37,008 nucleotides of DNA from an uncultured Allobaculum sp. GTDB taxonomy: Bacteria > Bacillota_I > Bacilli_A > Erysipelotrichales > Erysipelotrichaceae. The stretch covers positions 1 through 37,008 of the forward strand of contig CAJTVE010000027.1 of NCBI GenBank assembly GCA_910579655.1, given 5' to 3'. How positions within the stretch are numbered: the first letter of the stretch is position 1; the number at the start of each line of letters is the position of its first letter. The position numbers were made by a program, and so were the translations under genes. This document shows, piece by piece, positions 15,846-23,200 of the stretch. A model generated the notes under the pieces. The model ran no database searches and had not been told where the DNA came from. It saw only the letters and a program-made list of their open reading frames with translations.

Positions 15846-16151
15846 GCCTGAAGCCTGTCGGGCTTTGATAAGGCCTTAAAAAGAAAGCTGAAAAGAAACA
15901 CGGCTTTGATCTGAAAAATGGATCGCCGGATTGAAAAACCATACGGTCCATGCAGATTGAAATGGATATCCCTGACCAGACAGAAAGCGATACCCAAAGC
16001 TTTGGCATTGATCATGAATGACAATCTCTGCTAAAAAAGTCGGATTTTAATTGATCTTGCAAAACTTTCCAGTCACAATAGACTGTCTGGACTCTGCCTG
16101 ATTGGGCCTTGACGCCCGATCAGGTGGTTTTCAGGAAGAAAGGAAACGGAT
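15846..16151. other. 306-bp gap between nusA and ylxR
   Basis: No gene is seen. Just after nusA a nested AGGCCT / AAGCC...GGCTT / AGGCCT fold occurs without a T-tract. A stronger stem-loop at 16098-16123 precedes the ylxR ribosome binding site. In most Bacillota this gap is only a few bases, so the spacing is unusual. Confidence 0.55.
16098..16123 (+). promoter_or_regulatory. Stem-loop upstream of ylxR
   Basis: CTGATTGGGC (16098-16107) pairs with GCCCGATCAG (16114-16123) across a 6-nt loop with one G-U pair. GTGGTTTTC follows. It ends 10-15 nt before the AGGAAGAAAGGAA ribosome binding region and may be a terminator/attenuator or a processing signal. Confidence 0.5.
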
Positions 16152-16412
16152 ATGCGTAAAATTCCAATGCGAAAATGCGTGGTCACGCAGGAACGCTTCC
16201 CCAAACAGGAACTGATCCGGGTGGTCCGCACTCCGGAAAATGAAGTTATTGTAGATGTCACGGGCAAGAAAAACGGCCATGGCGCCTACATCCAGAAATC
16301 GTTAGAAACCCTGGAAAAAGCCAAGAAAAACAAAGCACTGGCACGTGCTCTGGAATGTGAAATTCCACAGGAAGTCTACGATAAGCTGGAACTGGTCATC
16401 CGTGCCGGCTGA
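16152..16412 (+). CDS. ylxR: YlxR/RnpM-family RNA-binding protein
   Basis: The protein has 86 residues. KIPMRKCVVTQERFPKQELIRVV and GHGAYIQKSLETLEKAKKNKALARAL are the two signatures of the DUF448 (YlxR) family. In B. subtilis the homologue (RnpM) binds RNase P RNA and modulates its activity. It lies between nusA and ylxQ in the standard operon position. Its last codons overlap the ylxQ start. Confidence 0.93.
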   Translation: MRKIPMRKCVVTQERFPKQELIRVVRTPENEVIVDVTGKKNGHGAYIQKSLETLEKAKKNKALARALECEIPQEVYDKLELVIRAG

Positions 16413-16755
16413 TCAGATTCTCTCTTTAGCGCAGCTGTGTGTCCGCACCGGCCGCTTTGCCAAAGGAGATGCTTTAATCCCATCCATTCAGAAAGAACAG
16501 GCAAAAATCGTTTTGCTCAGTGATGGATGCGGAGCCAATCGTGCCAAAAAAATTCAGGATAAATGTGCCTATTATCAGATTCCGCTGATTCTTCTTTCGG
16601 CAGCAAAATTTGAGAGCATCAGCTCCAAGATTAATGGAGCCTTTGCGATTCTCGATCCCGGCTTTGCTAAAGGAATCATTCAGGCTGCGATGCATCGTGA
16701 AGATGTTCAAGCCTTCAATCTGAAAAAGACCAAAACTCCTGAAACCAGTCAATAG
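16402..16755 (+). CDS. ylxQ: L7Ae-family ribosomal/k-turn protein YlxQ
   Basis: Starting from GTG 16402 it has 117 residues: PADQILSLAQLCVRTGRFAKGD, then AKIVLLSDGCGANRAKKIQDKCAYYQIPLI. This matches the L7Ae/L30e fold proteins (YlxQ) that bind k-turn RNA. The frame opens further upstream, but those codons lie entirely inside ylxR in another frame. The GTG start gives the normal family N-terminus and an 11-nt overlap with ylxR. Confidence 0.85.
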   Translation: MPADQILSLAQLCVRTGRFAKGDALIPSIQKEQAKIVLLSDGCGANRAKKIQDKCAYYQIPLILLSAAKFESISSKINGAFAILDPGFAKGIIQAAMHREDVQAFNLKKTKTPETSQ

Positions 16756-16758
16756 CCT

Positions 16759-16825
16759 CCTGTATGAGGCCCTGCTTCTAATTCCAAAAGCTCTGCTTTT
16801 GATTGGAAGCAGAGTTTCATGCAGG
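16759..16825 (+). promoter_or_regulatory. Long nested hairpin in the infB leader
   Basis: Three stems stack. CCTGTATGA (16759-16767) pairs with TCATGCAGG (16817-16825) with one G-U pair. CTGCTTC (16772-16778) pairs with GAAGCAG (16806-16812). AAAAGC (16786-16791) pairs with GCTTTT (16795-16800) over a 3-nt loop. The whole ylxQ-infB gap is thus one folded element ending about 12 nt before the infB ribosome binding site. Confidence 0.65.
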
Positions 16826-16853
16826 GAAAAAATTAGAGAAGGATGGTGGTGAA

Positions 16854-18722
16854 ATGGCTAATAAGCCAGTAAAACGCAAACCGGCAAACAACCGTAACCG
16901 CAACAACAATAACCGGAATAACAACCGCAATAACCATACTCCAAGACCAAGAATTGAGTATCCAAAAGAAATTACCTACTCACTTCCGATTACCATCGGC
17001 GAGCTGGCTGAACTGATGAAACGGAACTCTTCCGAAATCATCAAGTTCCTGTTTCTGCTTGGCAATATGTCAACCATTAATACAAGCCTGACTGACGATG
17101 AAATCGAACTGATCTGTGAAGAATTCCATGTGAAGCCGCACAAAGAAGTCGTTATCGCAGAAGACGATATCGAAGACCAGATCGCAAATCGCGTCTTTGA
17201 TGAAAAAGACCTGAAACCAAGACCACCAGTGGTTACAATCATGGGTCATGTTGACCATGGTAAAACAACTCTGCTCGACACCATTCGAAATGCACATGTT
17301 GTCAAAGGCGAATTTGGCGGCATTACCCAGCATATTGGTGCCTACCAGGCATCCGTCAACGGCCGCAAGGTGACCTTCCTGGATACTCCGGGTCACGAAG
17401 CCTTTACTGCCATGCGAGCCCGTGGTGCTCAGATCACCGATATTGTTGTTCTGATTGTTGCAGCGGATGATGGTGTCATGCCACAGACCAAAGAATCTAT
17501 TGACCACGCCCGTGCCGCTGGGGTGCCAATGGTTGTTGCTGTCAATAAAATCGATAAACCAGGTGCGAACCCGGATCGCGTCATGAGCGAACTGGCCAAC
17601 GAGGGTGTAATGCCTGAAGCCTGGGGCGGAGATACGATCTTCAACGAAATCTCTGCCCGTTCCGGACAGGGTGTTGACGATCTGCTTGAATCCCTGCTGT
17701 TAGTTGCTGATATGCAGGAACTCAAAGCCAACCCGGATGTACCTGCTTCTGGTACGGTAATCGAAGCCAAACTGGATAAAGGCCGTGGTCCAGTGGCTAC
17801 CCTGCTTATTCAGCAGGGAACTCTGAAATCTGGCGATTCTGTCGTTGTTGGCAGTGCGTATGGCCGAATCCGTAAGATGACTTCCGATAAAGGAATGGAA
17901 CTCAAGAGTGCTGGTCCATCTACTCCAGTCGAAATCATCGGTCTGAATGAAGTGCCAAAAGCCGGTGATGTGTTCATGGTTTACGACTCCTACAAACGTG
18001 CAGCTGAAATTGCCCAGAGCCGTGCCCAGAAACAGATTGAGCAGGAACGTTCGGCAACCTCTGCCCGTTCCTTAGAAGATATGGCCCGTATGATTTCTGA
18101 AGGGGATATGAAGGAAATCAATATCCTGATCAAAGCGGACGTTCAGGGGTCTGCAGAAGCCATGAGAGCTTCTATCGAGAAACTGAATGTCGATACCGTC
18201 AAAGTCAACGTGATCCGCTCGACTGTCGGTACAATCACCGAATCGGATATCATGCTTGCCTCCGCATCCAATGCGATTATTTACGGCTTCAACATCCGTC
18301 CTACTGCTGCAATCCGTAAGAAAGCAGAAGAAGAAGGAGTTGAAATCCGTCTGCACAACATCATCTACAAAGCGCTTGAAGAAATTGAGGGTCTGATGAA
18401 AGGTATGCTTGCCCCAGTTTACGAAGAAGTTGTGACTGGCCAGGCAGAAGTTCGTCAGATTTACAAAGCCAGCAAGGTTGGAACCATTGCCGGATGTTAC
18501 GTTACAGATGGTGTAATCAAACGTGACTCGCGCTGCCGTCTGATTCGTGATGGCATCGTTGTCTACACTGGCCGTCTTGGTTCTTTACGTCGTTTCGAAA
18601 ACGATGTCAAAGAAGTCAGCCAGGGCTTCGAGTGTGGTCTGACCATCGAAAACTTCAATGACATTAAAGTTGGCGACATTGTCGAAGCTTTCGAAGACAA
18701 GGAAGTTAAAAATGACGCTTAA
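16854..18722 (+). CDS. infB: Translation initiation factor IF-2
   Basis: From ATG 16854 it has 622 residues. The N-terminus is short and Asn/Arg-rich (residues 11-28), followed by the IF2_N subdomain (ITYSLPITIGELAELMKRN). G1 is GHVDHGKT at 131-138, G3 is DTPGH, G4 is NKID. The beta-barrel and C-terminal fMet-tRNA-binding domains follow. It delivers fMet-tRNA to the 30S subunit. A longer frame starting at 16803 would use upstream codons inside the leader hairpin. ATG 16854 has the purine-rich GGATGGTGGTGA in front and gives the usual MANK start. The stop overlaps the rbfA start. Confidence 0.95.
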   Translation: MANKPVKRKPANNRNRNNNNRNNNRNNHTPRPRIEYPKEITYSLPITIGELAELMKRNSSEIIKFLFLLGNMSTINTSLTDDEIELICEEFHVKPHKEVVIAEDDIEDQIANRVFDEKDLKPRPPVVTIMGHVDHGKTTLLDTIRNAHVVKGEFGGITQHIGAYQASVNGRKVTFLDTPGHEAFTAMRARGAQITDIVVLIVAADDGVMPQTKESIDHARAAGVPMVVAVNKIDKPGANPDRVMSELANEGVMPEAWGGDTIFNEISARSGQGVDDLLESLLLVADMQELKANPDVPASGTVIEAKLDKGRGPVATLLIQQGTLKSGDSVVVGSAYGRIRKMTSDKGMELKSAGPSTPVEIIGLNEVPKAGDVFMVYDSYKRAAEIAQSRAQKQIEQERSATSARSLEDMARMISEGDMKEINILIKADVQGSAEAMRASIEKLNVDTVKVNVIRSTVGTITESDIMLASASNAIIYGFNIRPTAAIRKKAEEEGVEIRLHNIIYKALEEIEGLMKGMLAPVYEEVVTGQAEVRQIYKASKVGTIAGCYVTDGVIKRDSRCRLIRDGIVVYTGRLGSLRRFENDVKEVSQGFECGLTIENFNDIKVGDIVEAFEDKEVKNDA

Positions 18723-19107
18723 ACAGGACAGAATGGATCAGATTCTGAAAAAAGAAATCAGCCGGATCCTGCAGTTCGAACTGAAAAACCCGAAACTTGG
18801 TTTCGTGACTGTTACGGATGTTGAATGCACCCGTGATATGTCACAGGCTAAAGTCTATGTTTCCTTCTTAGGAAAACAGGAACGCAACGATGCGGGTATG
18901 AAAGTACTGCGTGCATCGAAAGGATTTATCCGTTCGACGCTGGCTAAAAACATCAAAGCCAGAAAGATGCCGGATTTGATTTTTGTTCAGGATACGTCTT
19001 TAGAGCATGGACGTAAGATCGATACGATTATTTCGAATTTGCCGCCTGCCAAAGAAGACACTGAATCCGATGCTGAACCCTCTTCAGAAACTGCTGCTGA
19101 AGAGTAA
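18712..19107 (+). CDS. rbfA: Ribosome-binding factor A
   Basis: From ATG 18712 it has 131 residues: MTLKQDRMDQILKKEISRILQFELKNPKLGFVTVTDVECTRDMSQAKVYVSFLG. This is the KH-like RbfA fold that binds 30S and helps 16S 5'-end maturation. The start lies 11 nt inside the infB 3' end, preceded by AAGGAAG. A further in-frame ATG at 18658 would add a peptide inside infB and is not used. The C-terminal tail is acidic. truB and ribF, which often follow rbfA, are absent here. Confidence 0.93.
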   Translation: MTLKQDRMDQILKKEISRILQFELKNPKLGFVTVTDVECTRDMSQAKVYVSFLGKQERNDAGMKVLRASKGFIRSTLAKNIKARKMPDLIFVQDTSLEHGRKIDTIISNLPPAKEDTESDAEPSSETAAEE

Positions 19108-19321
19108 ATCAACAATCAGTATTGTGTCAGCCGTGACGAATCAGCCTCGCTGAATCGTGGATAAGACTCTGCCCAGGACCGAAAACAATCCAGCGGATTT
19201 CAGGTCCTGAAGATAAACCTGGAGTTTCAGACTTTCCTTTTTCTCTTTTGTGGAAACGGGAAGAGATTCCGGTTTATCGACTGGGCGTCACAGTCGATCA
19301 CAATTCGAAACGGAAACCGAT

Positions 19322-20332
19322 ATGAGAAGAAAGCAAACACTGGACCTGAAAGGCAGAAGGGACAAAGACTCTTCTGCCTTTGGTCTTTTCATCAAAGCAT
19401 TGATTTACGCAATCGTAATTTTTATCGGCGGCCTTTTTGTGATGCTGCTGGTGACCGGCATGCTGTCTTACTGGCAGATTGCCATTCGATATTCCGTTCT
19501 GTGGATCATGCCGCTGGTCATCGCGATCAGCTTCTTTCTGGATACCCTTTTGCGCAACCGAAAATATGCCTACTGGATGTGGGGAATTGCCATCGCGATT
19601 CTGGTTGGGATAGAAGCTGTATTCCTGCTCAATCCGCCTGACCAGTTTGCCCAGCTTCGCTTTATCAAATCGCATGCTGAAGAGATTGCCCGTCAACAGA
19701 AAGAACCGTTGATTGCCGATGTCACCCGCATTTCGGAAAGCAAGATCCCGTTGTATGTGGAAACCCGTTCCAATGCCAACCCGCTGGATGATGAATCCAT
19801 CGCGTATCTGGTGAACCTGATTAATGCCCTGCCAGATACACTGACCCAGAAAGCAGCCGGAATTTATTTTGTTGAAGAGGATGAATTCCAGGCCAATGCT
19901 GCAGGCAAGCAGAACATTGATGCTTTTGCCGGTTATGTCCGCCTGGAACAATCAGCGATGTATATCAAGATGCATGATCCGGCTGAAGCGGATCTGTATC
20001 TATATGTCTGCCATGATGGCAAACAAATTCCATGGGGCGAGGCGGAAACGTATAAGGAAACACTGATTCATGAACTGGTCCACCTGCTGGATATTCAGTA
20101 CGAAGGCAAAAACGTTTACCTGTCTGATTCTAAAGACTGGCAGGATCTGTTTACGAAACATCAGTACGATCTGAGTGAGTACGCTGCTACCGATCCGGTC
20201 GAATTCTTTGCGGAAGCAGGAACCTATTATTTTCTGTATCCGGAACTTTTAAAACAATCTGCTCCAGATGTTTACGATTGGTTTGTGACCAATCTGCCAG
20301 ACTTTCAGCCTGATGAAAGTCTGGCTTTTTAA
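19322..20332 (+). CDS. Membrane-anchored zinc metallopeptidase, anthrax lethal factor-like domain
   Basis: From ATG 19322 it has 336 residues. Three membrane helices lie at about 22-46, 54-73 and 83-103, followed by a soluble domain. The zinc motif HELVH is at 250-254. The EFFAEA segment (294-299) supplies the third ligand, probably E298, 44 residues after H254. The stretch from HELVHLLD through SKDWQDLF...LSEYAATDPVEFFAEAGTYYF...APDVYDWF follows the order of conserved elements in the anthrax lethal factor catalytic domain (peptidase family M34 and relatives). No toxin delivery domain or secretion signal is present, so a housekeeping or envelope role is more likely than toxin action. Substrate and topology are unknown. 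An in-frame GTG at 19250 exists but lacks a ribosome binding site. It follows rbfA by 214 nt. Confidence 0.72.
   Translation: MRRKQTLDLKGRRDKDSSAFGLFIKALIYAIVIFIGGLFVMLLVTGMLSYWQIAIRYSVLWIMPLVIAISFFLDTLLRNRKYAYWMWGIAIAILVGIEAVFLLNPPDQFAQLRFIKSHAEEIARQQKEPLIADVTRISESKIPLYVETRSNANPLDDESIAYLVNLINALPDTLTQKAAGIYFVEEDEFQANAAGKQNIDAFAGYVRLEQSAMYIKMHDPAEADLYLYVCHDGKQIPWGEAETYKETLIHELVHLLDIQYEGKNVYLSDSKDWQDLFTKHQYDLSEYAATDPVEFFAEAGTYYFLYPELLKQSAPDVYDWFVTNLPDFQPDESLAF
20297..20330 (+). terminator. Intrinsic terminator within the metallopeptidase 3' end
   Basis: CCAGACTTTC (20297-20306) pairs perfectly with GAAAGTCTGG (20315-20324) over an 8-nt loop, followed by C and five T. The hairpin encodes the last dozen residues (PDFQPDESLAF) and ends at the stop codon. 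Confidence 0.85.
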
Positions 20333-21076
20333 GTTCTGACAGCCAATCAAAGTCAAAAGGATCCAGCCGAGAAGTGGCATCGAGACAATAGGTGTGCAGA
20401 CAAGAGAGAGCAAAGCCAGCTTGAAGATCGTTCGAAAAGAGCAATAGTTTTGAAAATGAAATGGTTCAGACAAAAGACAGCAAGACAAATAAGAAATTTG
20501 AATTGGACCATCGGTTTTGTGGATCAGAAAGAATGCACTGGCCGATGCAGGGACCAGGAAGGTGGATAAGAGCATTCCAAAGCAGTAATTTAATATTGTA
20601 GGTCCAGACTGCCAGAGCTGTCTATTTCATGAATGAGATAGGAAAACCCAGGCAGTCTGAAAGGCTCTGAAAATGAAAACAAGACCAGCGTGCTGAGCAG
20701 GATGTATAAATATCTGGAATTTGGTTGACGAAGACGGAAATCTATGATTGAAAACGAACAAAGGCTGATCGGAAATTGTGGAAAATATGGGAAGAAAGGG
20801 CGAAAGAGCAGACAGGAACATCGTCCGAAAAGAGCCATTCTACCCCAATTAATGATTTATGATCTCCCCTGGAGAAAAAAGCAGATCTGAATTATGTGAA
20901 ATAAGTAAAATAATCGGGAGACAAGAACAAAATCACCAGATCGTTTTCCCGTATTTGTATGAAAAAACGAAAAAATGTAAGCGTGCAATGTTAAGATCAC
21001 ACTAAAGATTGCCGTTATCCGATTTGTATCCTGTGTCAACATTGTATTTTATGTTTTTTTTACCTAAAGTATAGGC
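20333..21076. other. 744-bp gap without recognised genes
   Basis: The plus strand is purine-rich, which leaves short open frames on the minus strand rich in Phe, Ser and Leu. None has a ribosome binding site plus a family match. No RNA gene was recognised. The last 40 bases hold the candidate promoter of the Panacea-like gene. Confidence 0.5.
21042..21070 (+). promoter_or_regulatory. Candidate promoter of the Panacea-like gene
   Basis: TTGTAT (21042-21047) and TAAAGT (21065-21070) are 17 bp apart. The -10 box would place transcription start at or next to the ATG at 21077, and no clear ribosome binding site is present. This fits a leaderless mRNA, but both boxes are weak. Confidence 0.3.
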
Positions 21077-21592
21077 ATGAGCAAAAGAACCGATTCCGCA
21101 GTTGACTGCATGCAGTACCTTGAACAACGTCTGATCGAACAAAGTAATGAGAACTGCGTAGATGAACAAAAAATACACGATCTTCTTTACCTTTCTTTGA
21201 AAGAAGGGTATGCAATCTTTGAGGAACCGATCCTTGAAGGCTCTTTTGTAAGCCAAAAGACCGGCCCATATTGTGTGGAACTGAACGCAATGTCGATTCA
21301 GCGTAAAAAGCTGTTCCCAATTACTTTACGAATGTCCCGCCAGACCATTCTGGTTTTGAATTCAATCCTTGAGCAATATGGCCACTGTTCCCATGAACAG
21401 CTGATGAGAGTCATCTGCCGTGATGAAGCCTGGCAGTCAGCCCGAAAGAATTCAAATGAGACATTTTTTGGAGTCATTGATTCTGAGTTGTTAAGAACGG
21501 ACTCCCGCAAAGTCAGCGTAATTAGATCCCTGTGGAAAATGGATCATAACTTCTATGCAGATCCATCCTCGATGGCAATCCATCTGAACTAA
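21077..21592 (+). CDS. Panacea/SocA-like (DUF4065-type) protein
   Basis: The protein has 171 residues. Residues about 25-60 (DEQKIHDLLYLSLKEGYAIFEEPILEGSFVSQKTGPYCVEL) follow the opening of the Panacea (SocA/DUF4065) domain: helix with K/H-x-L-Y, then a strand and the GP-x-V turn. A later helix pair, SILEQYGHCSHEQLMRVICRDEAWQSAR, matches its end, where the family often has a W-x-x-AR motif. Panacea domains act as antitoxins or chaperone-type adaptors in many toxin-antitoxin pairs and in phage proteins. No toxin gene is next to it. A strong terminator follows at 21649. The family match is by eye and moderate. Confidence 0.6.
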   Translation: MSKRTDSAVDCMQYLEQRLIEQSNENCVDEQKIHDLLYLSLKEGYAIFEEPILEGSFVSQKTGPYCVELNAMSIQRKKLFPITLRMSRQTILVLNSILEQYGHCSHEQLMRVICRDEAWQSARKNSNETFFGVIDSELLRTDSRKVSVIRSLWKMDHNFYADPSSMAIHLN

Positions 21593-21648
21593 TCCTGATA
21601 AAAAACAATCCGGTCGATTCATGAACATCGGTACGAAGATTGATAATG

Positions 21649-21679
21649 GCCTGTCCAGTATGTCTGGGCGGGCTTTTTT
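21649..21679 (+). terminator. Intrinsic terminator after the Panacea-like gene
   Basis: GCCTGTCCAG (21649-21658) pairs along its full length with CTGGGCGGGC (21664-21673), including two G-U pairs, over a 5-nt loop. Six T follow. Confidence 0.85.
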
Positions 21680-22260
21680 GTATCCCATGCGCAGTGATGT
21701 CTTTGATGTTCCTATAAGAGAAGGATAAAGTCAAGTGAAGTCCCCTCAGACAGATTGAGTCTGATGTCTATATCAGGAAACAATCCAAAAAGCAAAGAAG
21801 CAAAACCGGTTGTTCCAGTTCTATTCAGGCTGTGGAGAGGCTGCTTGTGGAGGGTTCGTCTGGTGGTAAGAAAACTGGATGGAAAGAAATCGGGCCAGCA
21901 CCAGGCCAAAGCGAAAACATCTGACAAATTTTCAGTATAAATATAGAGGTCAGACAAATTTCAGGGTTCGTTCCGACCTTTGAGTAAAGCGGGGTTTCGA
22001 TTGATAACAGCCTGCTGGAAAATGAATCGTGATTCCAAAAACCATCTGAAGAATAAGAGAGATACCGCGAGTTCTAATGGCATTCCTCCAAAACAGGTCT
22101 GTACATCGGCTATAAGGACTAAAACAGTGAGGAGCAGACTGGGTTGATTGATCACAAGAATATTGAACAGGAAGCTTTTCTGCCCCCCCGACTCCGGGGC
22201 AAACGGTCACAAAAGAGTTCAGCCGATGGAGACAGTTTTTTCCTTAGCGTTGGCAGAAAT

Positions 22261-22292
22261 AAAAAAGATCACAGACCTGTTCAGCCTGTGAT
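22261..22292 (-). terminator. Minus-strand terminator after the YgbA-YbaN fusion gene
   Basis: GATCACAG (22292-22285 on the minus strand) pairs perfectly with CTGTGATC (22273-22266) over an 11-nt loop, followed by five T. It lies about 80 nt after the stop at 22372 and would end the exporter operon. Confidence 0.75.
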
Positions 22293-22371
22293 CAGAAATT
22301 AGATTTGACCAGTCAGAATTCATCCTTTTAATGGAATCGACCAGAAACAAAAAGAAGGAATGAAGTGTGGA

Positions 22372-23127
22372 TTATTGTGGAGCAGATCCTGCCGGGAGGG
22401 TTTTGATCCTGTATTTAAAATACGCCAGATGGCCAAGCCATACGAAGACCAGAATCCAGCGGGCCCATGGCACTTTGCTCATCATCAGAAAACCAAAGAG
22501 CATCACCAGAGAAATGGTTATCAGCACCCGCCGCTTAGCTGCGGTGGTCATCCCTCGCTGTTCACGCCAGTCTTTGATGTTGTTTTTATAAAGATTGGTC
22601 TGTAAAAACCAGTCGTTGAGCTTTTTTGAGCTGCGGCCAAATCCGAATGCCGCTAAAAGCAAGAAGGGAAACGCTGGCAGCAGAGGCAGAACAGCCCCGA
22701 TAAAGCCAAGGATTAATCCAATAAAGCCTACCAGCAGATAGAACATCCGTTTGAAAAGATCATGATGTTCGATCCATAGATGATGGAGCGTCATCACAGG
22801 ATGGTGAAGCAGCATCCGTGGCCCGGAGTAGCGCATGACCTGACGGATTTCATCCCGTTTCTGTGCCTGGTAACAATGCACTTTGCAGGCAGAGCAGAAG
22901 GTTTTGGATTCCATAAACGGACATTTATCAATGCGCAAGCGGGCGTATGTTTTCAGATCTTCAGTCTTGATGGTATTGGGATTTCCTTTTTCATAGAGAT
23001 CGATCATTTCGCAGACGATCTTCTTTTCAAATGCGCGGCGGTCTTTAATTTTTTTTGTTTTCTTTTCATCCAGGCCGGCTGGGCTGGGCTGGAGTTTATT
23101 GACAGGTTGGGTGGACTGAGTATTCAT
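22372..23127 (-). CDS. Fusion of a YgbA-like domain and a DUF454 (YbaN) membrane domain
   Basis: The protein has 251 residues. Residues about 30-118 match the 'nitrous oxide-stimulated promoter' family (YgbA): EKKIVCEMIDLYEK, then Cys69, Cys78, Cys81 and Cys85 in CPF...FCSACKVHCY, then RMLLHHPVMTLHHL. Residues about 125-245 match DUF454/YbaN: GFIGLILGFIGAVLPLLPAFPFLLLAAFGFGRSSKKLNDWF, then helices near 200-216 and 221-236. E. coli YgbA belongs to the NsrR nitric-oxide regulon, and the four Cys may bind a metal or Fe-S centre. DUF454 has no settled function. The gene is 73 nt downstream of the ABC exporter pair on the same strand, so co-transcription is likely. Confidence 0.82.
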   Translation of the reverse strand: MNTQSTQPVNKLQPSPAGLDEKKTKKIKDRRAFEKKIVCEMIDLYEKGNPNTIKTEDLKTYARLRIDKCPFMESKTFCSACKVHCYQAQKRDEIRQVMRYSGPRMLLHHPVMTLHHLWIEHHDLFKRMFYLLVGFIGLILGFIGAVLPLLPAFPFLLLAAFGFGRSSKKLNDWFLQTNLYKNNIKDWREQRGMTTAAKRRVLITISLVMLFGFLMMSKVPWARWILVFVWLGHLAYFKYRIKTLPAGSAPQ

Positions 23128-23200
23128 GGTCGGTCCTTTCCTTTCTAATTTTCTGGAGTTCGATATTTTGATCGTTTGTTATGAGTGATGGATTTCAGAT

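Larger units (their letters stand above)
21593..22371. other. 779-bp gap between convergent units
   Basis: It contains a plus-strand terminator (21649-21679) and a minus-strand terminator (22261-22292). Between them short open frames exist on both strands, some hydrophobic on the minus strand (about 21961-22155), but none with ribosome binding site and recognisable family. Confidence 0.5.

Noticed and set aside
16803..16853. Upstream start for infB
   Set aside because: These codons lie in the leader hairpin and the peptide is atypical; ATG 16854 has a purine-rich site in front and the usual N-terminus.
20249..20575. Hydrophobic minus-strand frame of 108 codons
   Set aside because: It overlaps the metallopeptidase 3' end, has no ribosome binding site and resembles no family; its hydrophobic content follows from the purine-rich opposite strand.
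21950..22210. Minus-strand frames of 64-86 codons with hydrophobic stretches
   Set aside because: They overlap each other in different frames, lack start signals and lie downstream of a minus-strand terminator.
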